Positions 1-12,206 are shown, counted from the stretch's first letter. The stretch: 64,000 nucleotides of DNA from Stemphylium vesicarium (GCA_004380135.1 QXCR01000001.1:434001-498000); one strand, 5' to 3'. Program-made: numbers and translations. Notes: generated from the letters alone by a model not told the origin.

Positions 1-820
1 TGTATCCTTCATACCATACTGCCGCATGGACTTGAATGCATTCTGCGCACAGCTTCTACGCCTGTGCAGCCCTCGGTCTTCGTACATCTGCGGGAGCTAC
101 GACATGAAGCTCATGTCGTGGACATTGACGGTTTCGGCGGTGACGCGCATGATGCGCCGCACGGGCTGAGACGGACGCTGATGTTGTAATGTGCTGCTGC
201 GCATATTGGATTTCCGATCAAACGGGCACTGATGTCACTTTTACACCATGTTCACAAATGAGTACACAGTAGTATGATATATTCAGTACTTGTAATGTTC
301 CGTTTCTAAAGATATTGGACACGGAACAGCCGTTTCACTAATACCAGGATGTTACATTCCTATCGGATACATGTCTAGAGATACGATTACGAGCTGTAAA
401 TGACTTACAGAATAGTTCAGTAGATCAAGCAGCAGGAAAATAGCTTCCAAATTGACTATATATAACAATTCATGGCAGCATGATAACACATACGACCATA
501 GGACACTGAATATAGAGCTTCCCGTTCGCTCAGCTGTACTCAAGCAGTGTACCGGCGGATTAGTAGTTAGGTGGGTGACCACTAGCGAATCCCCGCTGTT
601 GTATGTTTTTTGCGGTTGTGACAACCATCTTTTTGTTTTCACTCTTGATTCCTGGCAGGCCGAGAGGCGACCCGACGTAAGATGGACGATATGTTGATGG
701 TGGAAAATGGTGATAGTGGAAAATGGTGATAGCCACCCTCCCACCCCACATACATTTTGCCCCATCAACCAATAACCAGCTAACAACACCACAAAAGCAC
801 ACAAATAAGCAACCGAGTGC
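1..820. other. Left-edge intergenic region, possible gene fragment
   Basis: No gene is convincingly supported. The plus-strand frame is open from the window edge to a TAA at 187-189 (62 codons). The opposite strand at about 90-185 also reads as plausible fungal coding sequence, starting ATG CGC GTC ACC GCC, and could be the 5' exon of a gene running off the left edge. The two readings exclude each other and I cannot decide between them. From 190 to 820 I see only AT-moderate sequence, a short near-duplicate of GGAAAATGGTGATAG at about 700-730, and the 3' flank of the next gene. Confidence 0.3.
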
Positions 821-2341
821 TTACTCCCTGAACACACTCCCATCTCTCGCCCGCCTCATCGCTCGATCACCCCCTTCTAGCTCGCTCTCTGTATTACTGT
901 CATCTCCCCTCTCTCCACCACCCCTGTTCGCATCTCCCCTTTCCCGCTCTGTCGAATGCCTTCTCAAATCCTCATCTACTTCCAAATCATCCCCCTCCGT
1001 CCTCCTGATCCCCCACCACGCATCCTCCACTTCCGCTATCTCCGCATCCATCGTCTCCTCACTTTCCTCCGCAGCACCTGCAGCTCCGTTAATAGACCTC
1101 CGGATATCGCTCAAAGCGCTTCGCCGCCGTAGGCCTGATAACGGCGTCTCGAAAGCGCTGGTGCGATATACATCAAGCCTTGGAGAGGAGTTGTTCCCGC
1201 TGTTGACGAGTGTGTCGCTGCTGAGGTTGGCCGGGGAAGCGTCGTTTGGTATGCTAGCCTCCACCGAAAGCAAAGTCGGCGAACGATGTCCGTTTCCCAT
1301 ATCACCGTTCGTCACCACACCCCCGTCGATGTAGAATCCACTAGCCTGGTCGTTACTACGAGCTTCATCTCTTTGCTCTTCTAAAAACCCACCATCAACC
1401 CCATTACTTGCCTCATCGCCACCACCCCTCCTCCGCTCATCCTCTTCCATCAATACCACCCGTCCCTGTGCATCCTCAAATGCCAAACCAGTGTTCATCG
1501 CGTACCGTCTCACAACCTCATATATCCTTCCCACACTAAGTTCTGGCTCAGCAGCATGTAACGCCAGTACGAGCGCTTGCATAGATTCCAGACCCGCTGG
1601 ATCGATGTAGAAGAACGGTTGTGTTCTCGGCCGCTCTTCAGGTTGAGTTTGGTGGGGAGAAGGGGCTGGGATGTGGACGTGGCCGTTTGTTAGCGGGGAA
1701 GAAGTGGTGGTGGTTCCGTTTATTGTGGGAGTTGGGGGTGTACTGTTCAAGTAAGGAATCTGGAAATTACTATCTGTATGATGGAGCGTTGATCGCAGGG
1801 TAGGTATCCTGGACCCCCTCGTTACTGGTGGAGGTGGAGGTGGAGGTGGAATTAGTTGCTCTGGACTAGGCGGTAGCTGTGTCGAGGCCGCAGCCTCCAA
1901 TATATTTCCCTCTACTCGACTTGATGGGATGTTCTCGCTTCGGCTGCGGTTCCTATTCGTCCTGCGCTGTTGTATAGCGCTGTTGTTAGTTTCTACAACA
2001 AACGACGAGTTTCTCGGGCGGCTTGATGTGACTGTCACTCGACGGGTATGATCTGGTGTAGAAGAATTGCCTTCTGCCCGTGTGAAAATCGCTTGATTAT
2101 CGCTTTGCGGCACCATTCTCTCGCGTTCATCGCTATCGCTTTCTAGCCATCTCACTCGTCTCTCGTGATCCCTGGCCATGTCTCGCTGCTGCCGAAGATG
2201 TCTTGGAATCCGCTACTGCCGCGCAGTCTCCCGAGGCTCTCTTGGTAATTGAAAGAATACTACCAGCCAGAAAAGAAAAGCGAAGATGGCGAGCGTTGGG
2301 AACGTTGATATTAGGAGAATTGTGATGGTATCGTTGTTCAT
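821..2341 (-). CDS. Hypothetical protein, possible N-terminal membrane anchor
   Basis: I do not recognise this protein. The main open frame runs from ATG at 2179 to the stop at 821 (452 residues). A spliced model adds exon 2341..2264, a 75-nt GT..AG intron (2263..2189) and then exon 2188..821, which joins in frame and gives 481 residues. That first exon encodes 26 residues, almost entirely hydrophobic (ending FAFLFWL), so the protein would be membrane-anchored at its N terminus. The rest is largely disordered: a Ser/Arg-rich start, a poly-proline run, then a short ordered block of about 60 residues with FFYIDPAGLESMQAL and a helical stretch around RIYEVVRRYAMNTG, and an acidic, Glu/Arg-rich tail. 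If the upstream exon is not spliced, the same ATG at 2341 gives a 42-codon upstream ORF instead. No obvious branch site is visible in the intron, so the exon is uncertain while the main frame is solid. Confidence 0.6.
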
Positions 2342-2808
2342 CTGCTTATCGGATTCGATGCTGGTGTTTAAGGAGTGTTTGTTAAGAAGAGCTAGACAGT
2401 GGTTTTGTAGGGGCGCAAAGTTGGAAGGGGACTTGATGTCACATCTTGGAACTTGAAGATGCGAGATAAATGAGCAGGGTCGTATAGTGTGAAATGAGAG
2501 TAACGCGCTGGTGTCGTGGACTGTGTCGCAGATATGGTGTTAGTCCTTGAAGTGAGTACACGACATCTCCACGTATCAGCTAAGAAAAGCAAGATCGGTA
2601 GCCTTTGCTTCTCAATGATAAGAAATCTCGTCCAAATCGAAACACCAGAGCATTCACTGATCAGTGTTTGGTTGAAAGCATGGGATGTGAAGTCTTTGAT
2701 TTGGCATCAAATATCGTACTCAGCATACGAACCCGTCAATAGTCTTAATTATATTACTTGTGAAGTCGAAGTATATGTACAAAACTGGTCCACTATACCA
2801 CGGCGTCC
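2342..2808. other. Intergenic, promoter side of the 821-2341 gene
   Basis: This lies between two minus-strand genes. It should hold the 5' region of the hypothetical gene on its left and the 3' end of the Alt a 1-family gene on its right. I see no coding exon and no repeat. Confidence 0.5.
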
Positions 2809-3343
2809 TTAGTTCATGCCGTTGGTGATGACCAGAGTGTAGGCGTTGACCTGCTGGCAAACGAAGTCAAGAAGACCGTTGCCGCCAGCATGGCAGTAAG
2901 ATGGGACAGCACCCTCACCCCACTTGCCGGAGCTATATCATAGTTAGTGTCTTGTTCGATGTATAATCTTCGGAGTCGGAGTATACTTACGCAACGCCAG
3001 TCTGGTGGTAGACGGCAATGCCAAAGTCGGTGGTGCCGTTGGCAGGGGCGAGCATGCCGAAGCGGTAGTCGCTGTCGCCGCAGGTAACGACGGGAGCGGG
3101 CAGGGAGGGAATGGCACCAGTCTCGCAGACGAGGTCGGTGGCGTTCTCGCCGGAGAGCTTGAAGTAGACGGACTGGATGGTACCGTTGTTACGACGGAGC
3201 GAATAATCGGTAATGTCAATGTTCTCGTAGTTGGCTGGGTTTGAGGGAGGGCCGCAGTGGGCAGGGTTGGGGCACTCAGGAGTCTGAGCGGCGGGAGCCG
3301 CGATGGCGGCACCGAAAAGGGCGGCGACGGCGAAGAACTGCAT
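2809..3343 (-). CDS. Alt a 1-family secreted cysteine-rich protein
   Basis: Two exons (3343..2991 and 2932..2809) flank a 58-nt GTAAGT..TATAG intron and encode 158 residues, close to the usual size of Alt a 1 (about 157). The N terminus is a signal peptide (MQFFAVAALFGAAIAAP). The C-terminal exon carries the family signature: YCHAGGNGLLDFVC, with two cysteines 12 residues apart as in the second disulfide loop of Alt a 1, followed by a short Val/Ile-rich strand. An earlier cysteine pair (LVCETG..VVTCGDS) fits the first loop. The family is a beta-barrel found mainly in Pleosporales and related Dothideomycetes. Alternaria Alt a 1 is a spore-wall allergen, and homologues have been described as effectors that bind plant defence proteins. 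This copy has two extra cysteines in a Pro-rich segment after the signal peptide (PECPNPAHC). The family call rests on the C-terminal motif and the architecture. The role of this divergent member is unknown. Confidence 0.85.
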
Positions 3344-3445
3344 CGTGATGGTTTGAATAGAGGGTTGAGGTTTGGAGTGGTTGATGGAATTTGTTGCAGT
3401 GGGTTGGGTTGATAACTGCCAAAAAAAAGAGATTTCAAGGCTGTA

Positions 3446-3451
3446 CTTATA
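3446..3451 (-). promoter_or_regulatory. TATA-like box of the Alt a 1-family gene
   Basis: On the minus strand the sequence reads TATAAG about 105 nt upstream of the ATG at 3343, a normal distance for a fungal TATA element with a short 5' leader. This is inferred from sequence and position only. Confidence 0.4.
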
Positions 3452-5196
3452 CCATCTTCTGCTTGAAGATCATCATAGACCGCTCAACAAAGCTTTCCTC
3501 GGTCAAAAGCTTGCCCACACGACAACCATCAGTGCGCTTTCATGATTACAACCCAGCAAGGTGAAAAATACGAGTTATGATCGCATTCGAGCAAATGATG
3601 TTGCCCCCTAGACGGACGTGCCCTTGCGTACGTGTAAAGCTCCGAGTCTAGTGACGAGACCCCTGACCGCTAGCAATCTCCTGTGATGTCAAAGTGGCAG
3701 TGATCGTCTCGATTTGAGAGAACTTGAGGGATACCATCTCGCGCAGTGTGGCGCGAATGGTGACGAGAGTGCAATCAATACGACCCCCTACAGTCTTGCA
3801 GGTAGGCACAGCATGTCTAAGGTTGGCAGCGCTGTTATGCGAAAAACGAGACTCTTTCTGGGCTCTCATATCGAGGTCACCGCCAATACAGCGATGCGTT
3901 GACCGGTCTGTTTACCGACAATTTGAATGCGACACATTGATGGTTCGCATGAGTCGTGACCGCAAGCCCGTACAAACAGAGTTATGACGCGCAGCAGGCA
4001 CTGGAGCCGCACGCCACATCCGCCTGCACGAGGCGATGGTTTAGCTTAAAGATTACGAATACTATGCCATGTTTAGTCGGACTCTTTTTGCTTGTGAACG
4101 GCAGCGAGCGCGCAAGCATTTAGTTTGTGAAAACTGAAAACAGCCGCAACAGCGGCGTACTGCAAGCTGCAGCAGGTGGAACGATGAATGTGCACCCAGT
4201 TACCCTAGGTGATGATCGATGTGAGTGGAGGTTTGTTGAGGTTTCAACCAGCGTGCAAGCCGCTAGTCGATATTCGGCATGATGTCAGTTGTGGGTTCCC
4301 AAATCTCGGCATGTTCCAAGTCGCCCGCATATGCGCCGAGCCACGACTGGAGTCCGGCAAGGTCATTGTTCTATTCTGGGTCGGGTTTTGTTGACACAAG
4401 AAGGCGATGGAACATTTCTATTCAGGTCGCTTGTCACGCCTGCATAGAAGAATAGCGGGTCCAAACTGTAGCGGGAGTCGCGGTGGCGCCTGTGAAGATA
4501 TGAACAGTCAGTTGGCAGACATAAAGACGTCCACGTATTGAGAGGTTTGTTGATGTTGCTGCGCTTGTATAGTCTACTAGTCCCTAATGCTGCGCAACTA
4601 AGTGAGGCACGCAGATAGGTATGAAGACTAACTCGAAAGTCTCTAGCAATGCTGCAGAGCTAGGGCCCGTACTCGGGACCATATCTACGACTATGCATCC
4701 AATCGTTATCGACTCGTCGCAGGAGTCGTCCACGTCGTTGGACTGCCTTGCTCAAGACCCTCTTTGCGACGATCACGATCGCCCCCAAATTACCGCTGAA
4801 CACCCAGCTGTCGCGCTAGTCGAGCTTGTGGGCAGTATTGGTCTTGTAAACAGCGGGGATATGGGGGTAAAGTCTGACGGCGCAGAGTGCTTTTGTCAAC
4901 GCCGTATGGTAACCCTGAGTGTCGCGGGGAAGCATCGCCTGACTGCATCGCGATGCTGATGATAGAATGAGGAACTTGCAGGGAGGCAAATGCAAATTTT
5001 GGTATACACAGTTTCGATTGTTTGCTTTCATAAGTGTGTGCTCGCTACCTGCACCAGAAATGGAGATTGTAACGCCGACGAGGGTATATAACATGATCGT
5101 TTGAGTTTTCGTACGCCAGAACACCGTGCTCGCAAATCGCTCTAGTGCGAGAAGACAAAGATGGAAATGGAATTCGTATCCAAGGAAAGTAGGTGA
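3452..5196. other. Intergenic, 1.7 kb
   Basis: Only short, unrelated open frames occur on both strands, with no splice-supported coding structure and no codon bias. The first few hundred bases are the likely promoter of the Alt a 1-family gene. I see no repeat or mobile element remains. Confidence 0.5.
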
Positions 5197-8100
5197 TCAT
5201 CGCCTCCAAAGAGAAGATAATCTTCGCTCACTCTTAACGCCGCGATTCTCTTCATTGCTTAGCTTGGAAAGCCGGGTAAAAGGTACTTTGAAAGTAGGAG
5301 ACGTCCTAGGAGTGGAAGCCGTAGCGGACTCCGATAACGGGCTGGTGCTGGACTTTGATCGTGCCCGTTGCTGGGTGAGCGTGGCCTTGTATTGCTCCCA
5401 GTAACTACCCGGACTGCCAGTGTCTAGGCCACTTTTGGGCACTGTAAGGTTGCTGGCTGGCGCTGACGCAGTAGAAATGGATCGCAGATGCGATGGCCTC
5501 TTCTCAGAAGCGAGAGGGTGTGCCTCGACGGTAGTGAAGGTGGGTTGTATGTCTGGAGACATGTGTGTAATGGGTGATGAAGGTGTAGACACAGCCAAGC
5601 CAATCGTCGACTGGACATCGGAGTCGTACACGCTGTTTGTAGCAGCTGACTGCTCGTTGTTGAATTCAAAATGAAACCCATCCTGTTGGGGCTTCTGTCG
5701 AAACAAAGGATGTACATGGCTTTGCGGCATGATGAGCGAAGTCAGTGATCTAGTCCTGGGTGAGTCTGTCGGCGTGGTGATAGGAACAAGACCACCTAGA
5801 AGACCACTCTCCTCTGCATCGCTGGCCTTGTGGGTATCGTCACATGAGCTCGACTTGGAGGAGGTTGCGCTTGCTCCCTCACTCCACAACGAGCTCCCTG
5901 TGGAGCTGGTACTGTCTGACCGGCTGGGGGTTTCTGTGGTGCCTACGAACAACTTTGGCTTAGCGGCGCGATCAAGCTGTGAGCATTCGAGCAATGGAGT
6001 CCGAGGGCGTGTGTCTGTACTGCTTGTGGAGGTCTGCCTGCTAGAGACAGAAGGTGTCCGTGATCTGAGCCAAGATGTCTCAAGGCCGCTTGGGATTGAT
6101 GTTGGAGATTGGTCGTTCGATGCGTCGTCAGTGTACACCGTATTGGCGCGGTGTTGTGTGGGCTTTTCGGTGACACTATTCCTCCGAGAATTTCGAGAGG
6201 ACAATGATAATTGTGTCAAAGACCGCACCGAAGATTGTCGCAAGGGAGGAGCGATCTTAAGTGGCGACACTTCCATGGACCCACGGCGACTCGCGTTTTT
6301 CGGAGTAAAATAATCCTCCCTTTGACAGTCCGGTTCTATTGAGAAACAGCTACCTTGCGATTCCGAGATGTATTCATCAATTGCCTGAGGCAGGTTTATA
6401 GAGGGCGTGCGCAAAGGCGTGGTGGCCTCTCTTTTAACAGCGGGTGTGGTTGGGTCGGCAACGTAACACAAGGGGTATTCCGGGCTTTCAGAATCCCGAA
6501 CCTGCTTCGGAGCGCGAAGAGCAGACACCAAGTATTGAAGAGTACCGTATATCAGGAGCCATCTTACTTTTCGTGCGTCGGTCACTGATATCTTCTCCTC
6601 TCGCTGGCTGGAATTGACGGCATGGACTTTCTCGAAATGGATATATGCCTGTACAATCTTCGAGCTCACAACATACTGATCCAATGTATTCGTTGCAGCT
6701 TTCAATGCACCGCTCATAGAGTGAAGTTGGTGCGTTTTGTTGTGTTGGGTTGCAAGGGTAAGCTGTCTCAAGGGTCTGTGGGAGTCCGGTCGTTTCGGAG
6801 GCGGCACGTACGTCGGCAACAGTGGCAATGGATGCGGCTGTGAACCGAACTTGTGTCGTTGATCGAAGGTGATCACATTCTGCAGGACACAGATACCACC
6901 GCTCGCAGGTCTTTGAGACGAAATGTCGACAGAAGAATCCGTATCAACGAGATATTCGTACAGATTCTTGAAATCGTAGTACATTGATTTGTAGAGAGCC
7001 TTGGGAAATGTAGTGCCCCGGGGCGGAGGCCAGTAACCAAACTTTTCGACGTAGAAGGTGTGTAAGAACCGGCGGAATCGGTCGAGGTGGCTTCGAGCGC
7101 CATCGGTCAGCCCCAGGTAGGTAGACGAGAGATCTTCTTGGAGAAACTTGCTAAGCGCAGTAGATACGCGCCCAAGATGCGTGTCGACTTCTCGGCGAGC
7201 TCGGGTAATCAAGGCTTTGGTAAGTTTGGAAGTGAGCTACAAACGATCATTAGTGTGTATACTGACAATAGGCAAAGACTTCGTACTGAGAATTCTGGGC
7301 TGAGGACCAAGCTCTCGTTCATGCCGACACAATGGGCAAACGCATCGACCCAGACGTCTCTGAGCTTGTAATTTTCGGCGTAGAAAAGACTTGCGAGGGC
7401 ATAGTCTGTGCATTCTACCAAGTCTCGGTAGCCCTGGTTGTCTGCATAGGCTAGGAAGTCCTGAGTGTTGCTTGGGTGATCAGGTCGGTAAAGATGCAAC
7501 CTTTCCTGGAGATCGACAAATGTGGGGCCCATATGATCGCCGACCAGTGGTTTACCCAGTAAAAAGGCGAAAAAGTTGCGAGTTGTAATGTGCCATTTGA
7601 ATGAATCCTGTCGAGAAACCTCGTCGGGGGCGGGAATGAAGAGTTCAACGGTACTCGCTTGCCGGTTCGCATTGGTAAGTGAGCTGGGCATCCGTTTCAA
7701 CTCCTGAGAGGCAGACCCCGGCGCAGAAGTTATCTGAGCATCGCAGTGAGCGATCAGAGTCTCGCATTTTTTCTGGCGCAGGACTCTGTAGGGTATGCAA
7801 AAAGATGGACCGCGACGTGAGACACCTCTTGCATGCAGATGTACGTAGCAGTCACCTCCCTGATACCAAAGTTCTGGATCCTATGGCGCTGTTAGCAATA
7901 GCTTGATAACAACAGGCTTCAACATACTCTTCGCAAGCCATGGTCCCAGTCGTTCACAGTACGCGTCAAACCCGACCACCGCTGAATCTTGGTAGGATGC
8001 ATCGGCTCTCGTGTCGTCGCGAAGCAACTGGCAGACCTTGGCCTTGTTCCGATCAAAGTCGAACGTTCTCTCGTGCTGTTAGTCCCGTGAAACCCGGAAA

Positions 8101-8332
8101 AGATACGCTCGCCGATGGCCAGGCTATGACGTGCTGACCCGGATGTAGTAGCTCTTCGAGGCCTAGGAGATTTTTCCAATGATACCGTGGAGACTACCTG
8201 ACTCAAAGGCCTAGGTTTACCACTACAAGAGGTGCCAGAGAGCGAGGACGTGCGACTGGGAATCAGATGCTGATGAAGTTCCTCGCCGACGCCAAGTGCA
8301 CTGGGTCGATTCGCTCCCGCCGAAGCCATCAT
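5197..8332 (-). CDS. DUF8004-like fungal protein, 1012 residues
   Basis: Three exons (8332..7928, 7880..7287, 7236..5197) are joined by introns of 47 nt (GTATGT..CATAG, with GCTAAC) and 50 nt (GTACGA..TTGTAG), both in phase. The product has a Ser/Arg-rich N terminus, then an ordered block beginning IQRWSGLTR and continuing across intron 1 as DPELWYQGGDCYVHLHARG..RRGPSF. That pattern I associate from memory with the uncharacterised fungal DUF8004 family. A second ordered block follows: helical segments around FFAFLLGKPLVGDHMG, an ARREVDTHLGRVSTAL stretch, a WPPPRG motif, and a helix near RKVRWLLIYGTLQYL. The last 400 residues are Ser/Thr/Pro-rich and disordered, as expected for a phosphorylated cytoplasmic regulator. 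No catalytic motif or membrane segment is visible. The exon structure is well supported. The family name is recalled, not searched, and no molecular function can be assigned. Confidence 0.75.
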
Positions 8333-10447
8333 GCTCTAAATAAGGGTGTGCATGCGTACCACAAAAATGAAGTATCTAGCGAGCACAGGCATGGAAGTGT
8401 CGTATCGGTTTGCTTAGTCTCCCGCGGCGAAGTCGGGACTAAGCACAGGTTTGTCGCAGCCGGAGGTGGGACAATGCAGTTATGTATGTCCCCACCAAAC
8501 CCTTGTCGCACTTCCAGCAGCTATCGCGATATGGCCAGGACGCGACGCCTGTCGGATCCATGATGGCGTCTTTTGGTTGGTGAGGCTGGGTTTGAGGGAC
8601 TGGGTAGAGCGACTTGGAAGGCGATCATCCCCAAACGGGACATCGGCAGTCAGTGGCTTGCGCTGGTCGAACCCCGGCGCCGGGCTACCCAACTGTCAGG
8701 ACTTCGCTTCCGATCCAGATTCTGAAGTTACTGCGGTAGAGCAGAGTTCTGGACTGGGTAATTTGTGTTCAGCGCCCAGCTTTACTATGCCTCAGTAGTA
8801 GTCTTCGCAGCTGGCTGCATTGTGCTTTGAGCTGGACCCCGCATACGCTCGCGCGTCATCCCAGTGTAGAGCGCACACCAGCATACGAACCTTGTGGATT
8901 GGGCATAGTGCTATATGGCACGGCATTTGGCGCATCTGGGCAAGAAGATGATCTCCACCAGCTGAGGGTGGCGTTGTTTACGTTTGAGAGGCGCAAGGGA
9001 TCCTGCCTTCTACACCCGCTTGTTGTCGCAGCAATTTGCCAATGTGAGTGATTGATGTCGTCTTGTACATTGGCTGATGTCGTGTTCAAGACGTACGAGG
9101 GTGTCGTCCATATTGTTGCGCATGAATGGGCGAATGGCAAGACATTATTGACAGGTCGGAGTGGGGATGCCGCGGGCCCGCCGTGATCGACGCTCAAGGT
9201 TGCTCGGCTCTCCTCACAACATTGGCATCTCATACATCACCAGTCAGGTCCTCTGGACACAAGCTATCGATTACAACTGCAATATGCCTATCGATATATC
9301 AAAGCATTATCGTTGTCATCGTCCCGCGTAAGCCCGCACTGTCGCGTTCTCCAAACGTTTGCTAGCTGTGGCGGGACCCTAAACTCCGACACCAACGGCA
9401 GCTCGTCGTCCACAGCGTCCATTTAGCGTACCAGGCTGTCGACAAATGTAAAATCGTACGCTTGATGCCATGAAACGGCAAATCTGAAGCACTTCATTGT
9501 TTGTACTGCGATCTTCTCCGTCATCTTCGTCACGCAGAGCATGGTGCTACCATCATCTCAAACCTTTCGTCTCAGGCATCGATGATCGCAAGCATGCGCT
9601 GTTCGGCGCTCGCTCCGCAGGGGCCACGAAAGTACAACACACCGAAACCATGTCGGCCTTATCTGAGACGTTCCTCCGACCATCCAATGCTGTACAATGC
9701 ACAACACCTTATATCTTAGGAGCTCACAGGTGTTTGGGTGACAGCATATGCTGACATGGAGGGCTCGCTTACCTCCAAGAGATCTCAATGAAATCTTCAC
9801 TTGATGACTCCCACCCTTTGGCCCAGGCTGACGATCATAATTGCATGCGGATGATGGGGTGGAGACGGTTCTCTGTGAGCCTGCATGTCCCTTTACGGTC
9901 TGACAGTGGACGCGAGATCGGTGCGCTACCATGACACGCCAGCCAGACGAGAGCCGAAAGGCCCGCTACGAGTTCTGAACATGACTCTGGCTCATAGCCT
10001 CTGTTGATCATCCTCCAAAAGCTTCGATACTACAGGATCTCAAAACATCTTCATAACTCTTGTTCTTGCGCCAGCGTTCTTTCAACCCGTTGTTGAGGCC
10101 CAAAGGCATTTGTGCCAGTGCCATGTTCTGACACCCCCTACTTGATCATGCTGTATGCAAGCGTCTACATAGACTTTCTGTTGATTCTGAAGAATCTATG
10201 TGACGACTTCCTCTCCTCCCAAAAGGAGAAAGCGCGCTAGTGGGGAGTACTCACCTTTTGGCAGCTCTTGGCAGGGAACTCACCTTCACCTCAACTGAAG
10301 ATGCCCTGTGGCTTATCTCATGCTCATCGCTTAGTTCTCTAACTGTTAGTTGCGCCTGTCTTTACTATCTCACAGTTTATCGTTCCAAGCTGTATACCAG
10401 AACACTCTGCGCGCAACACTGGTCCCGTCATCACCTACATCCGCCAA
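8333..10447. other. Intergenic, 2.1 kb between divergent genes
   Basis: The genes on either side point away from here, so both promoters lie inside. The open frames present (up to about 125 codons on both strands) have no domain, no splice support and mutually exclusive codon phases. A GGTTCGAC-like box on the minus strand near 8670 does not fold into a tRNA T-arm. I see nothing else. Confidence 0.5.
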
Positions 10448-11977
10448 ATGGACAATATCGATACAGAGGACCACCTCTTGGGCACTATCCCTCAAGTCGG
10501 CAGCGCCAACAAAAATCCCCAAACCCCTGAGCCTCCCGGTTCGCAGATGGCTCGTACAGGTGGACACGCTCAAGAGAGATCAACTACCAACGGCGACGCA
10601 ACCACTGCCTTTTCAAAACCAGACGACGAAGATACCCCCGAGCGGATTGAGATGATTCAGAGCGCGCTCGCTGCCCACAACAAGATGGCTTTTCCACCGG
10701 ACGATCCGAAGGACTATACCCAGGGAGCAGTGAAACAGTCTAGCAAGGAGAGAGCGGGAGATACTGGCCTTGGAGGATTAGAGGATGTCTATCGAGAAAG
10801 GGAGGCTTCTTTGTCCAAGGACCTGTGTTCAGGAGTAAGCATTCTGAGTCCATTTTGATTGTAGTGCTAGCTAACCCAGACACAGGTTGGACGACTCTGC
10901 AGTGCCGCAGACGAAATTATCGACCGCATTGTTGGAGTAGAAGCGGCCATGATGAGGTTCCAGCAGTACATCAAGGAGCAAAATAACTACAACAAACCTC
11001 TGTTCAAATGGAACAAGTTCGACTACCAGGCCATTCGCCATGCGCTCGTCGACTTGGATGAAGCAGTCAGCAAGTTCGAAGCAACCGGCCTTCCGCCCTC
11101 TTACGTCAAATATTATCTAGCAAGAGCCACGCGACTGTCTCTTAGTGTCAGCCAAACCGCAGTCTTCGCCATGGGCATCATGAGCAAGAAGACTGCAAAC
11201 TGCGTCGACGAGATTGAAGAGTCTTTGCTGAGCGCCGTGGACAAGGCCGACGCGCAGACCCGCATCACTGGTGACCTTCAAAATCTTCTCAAGTGGTGCG
11301 CCAATGCCACGAGCCGCGTTTATGCAGCACTGGACCTGCTTCGCAACACGCTACGCATTGACAACTTGTACCAGAACCCGGACATCCCCATCACCAAAGA
11401 GATTGTTGCGGAAAGTGAGGCTCGCTTGGCCACCCCAGGCAAGAGCTTCTGGTGGAATCTTGTCGGAGTTGTGCTTGGGACTGCAGCGAGTGCCGCCCTC
11501 GGTCTTACGGCAGCGCACATTTACCGCACGGGTAGTCTCGATCTGGCCCCGAAGGCGGACCTGAACGTGTCAGACATACACTCTCAAGTTCTGGACCTTA
11601 TCCGTCGCACCCAGGCCATCGGTAATATCACACGCGAAATCCATACAATAAAATTGGAAGATCTCAGTCATCGCTACACCGAACTCGCAGCGGTCTCAGA
11701 GGCTCACGGTCTACGCATCGATAACCTTGTGGAGGCACTGGGTGTTCCCAACGAACAAGGCACCTACTTCTCATCAATATCGAAAGCGGATACGCTGCCA
11801 AAACCAGAGTGTCAAACTCCTAACGACATCCGCTCGTACGTTCTGAGGATATCTGAGGATGCTGTCCGCCAGATGGAGCGTCTTCATAACGAGATGGAGC
11901 TCATGCGGAGGAATGTCAATCTCATGGACATCCGCCTTACGAAGCGCATTAATAAGGTCGACCACTATAGTATGTAA
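10448..11977 (+). CDS. Hypothetical protein with coiled coil and one membrane segment
   Basis: Two exons (10448..10834, 10886..11977) flank a 51-nt GTAAGC..CACAG intron containing GCTAAC and give 492 residues in frame. I do not recognise the family. The first 130 residues are polar and probably disordered. Residues about 130-315 are helical and amphipathic. A glycine/alanine-rich hydrophobic segment (LVGVVLGTAASAALGL, about residues 321-336, flanked by WW and HIY) looks like one transmembrane helix. The remaining 150 residues are again helical and look like coiled coil (RQMERLHNEMELMRRN). There is no signal peptide, so a tail- or mid-anchored organelle membrane protein is one possibility. The helix-membrane-helix layout superficially recalls fungal het-domain or apolipoprotein-like proteins, but no motif supports that. 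The gene structure is well supported and the function is unknown. Confidence 0.7.
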
Positions 11978-12206
11978 GGGTTGATAATTACGATGCAAGT
12001 AGGTCATGGTGGGCGGATCGGGTATGCAGATGTCAATGCCAAAGTTCGGAAGGCTTCCCTGTGCTGAGCGTGTAATGACTTGGCGCATATGGAAGGCATT
12101 CTGTAGATGCTTAGTGTATCTGAAGCATTCACAAAAGAAGCAAGGCCGTGAAGACACTCATTGCTTTTAGTCTGTCGCAGAGTAAATGAAACCCTAGCCT
12201 TCCACC

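Noticed and set aside
4816..5124. 102-codon minus-strand frame with a hydrophobic start and several cysteines, possible small secreted protein
   Set aside because: Its start region has no clean signal peptide, codon use is not fungal-coding-like, and no intron or homology supports it.
8660..8700. GGTTCGACC-like box on the minus strand, possible tRNA B-box
   Set aside because: The flanking bases do not form a T-arm stem, and no A-box or acceptor stem can be drawn.
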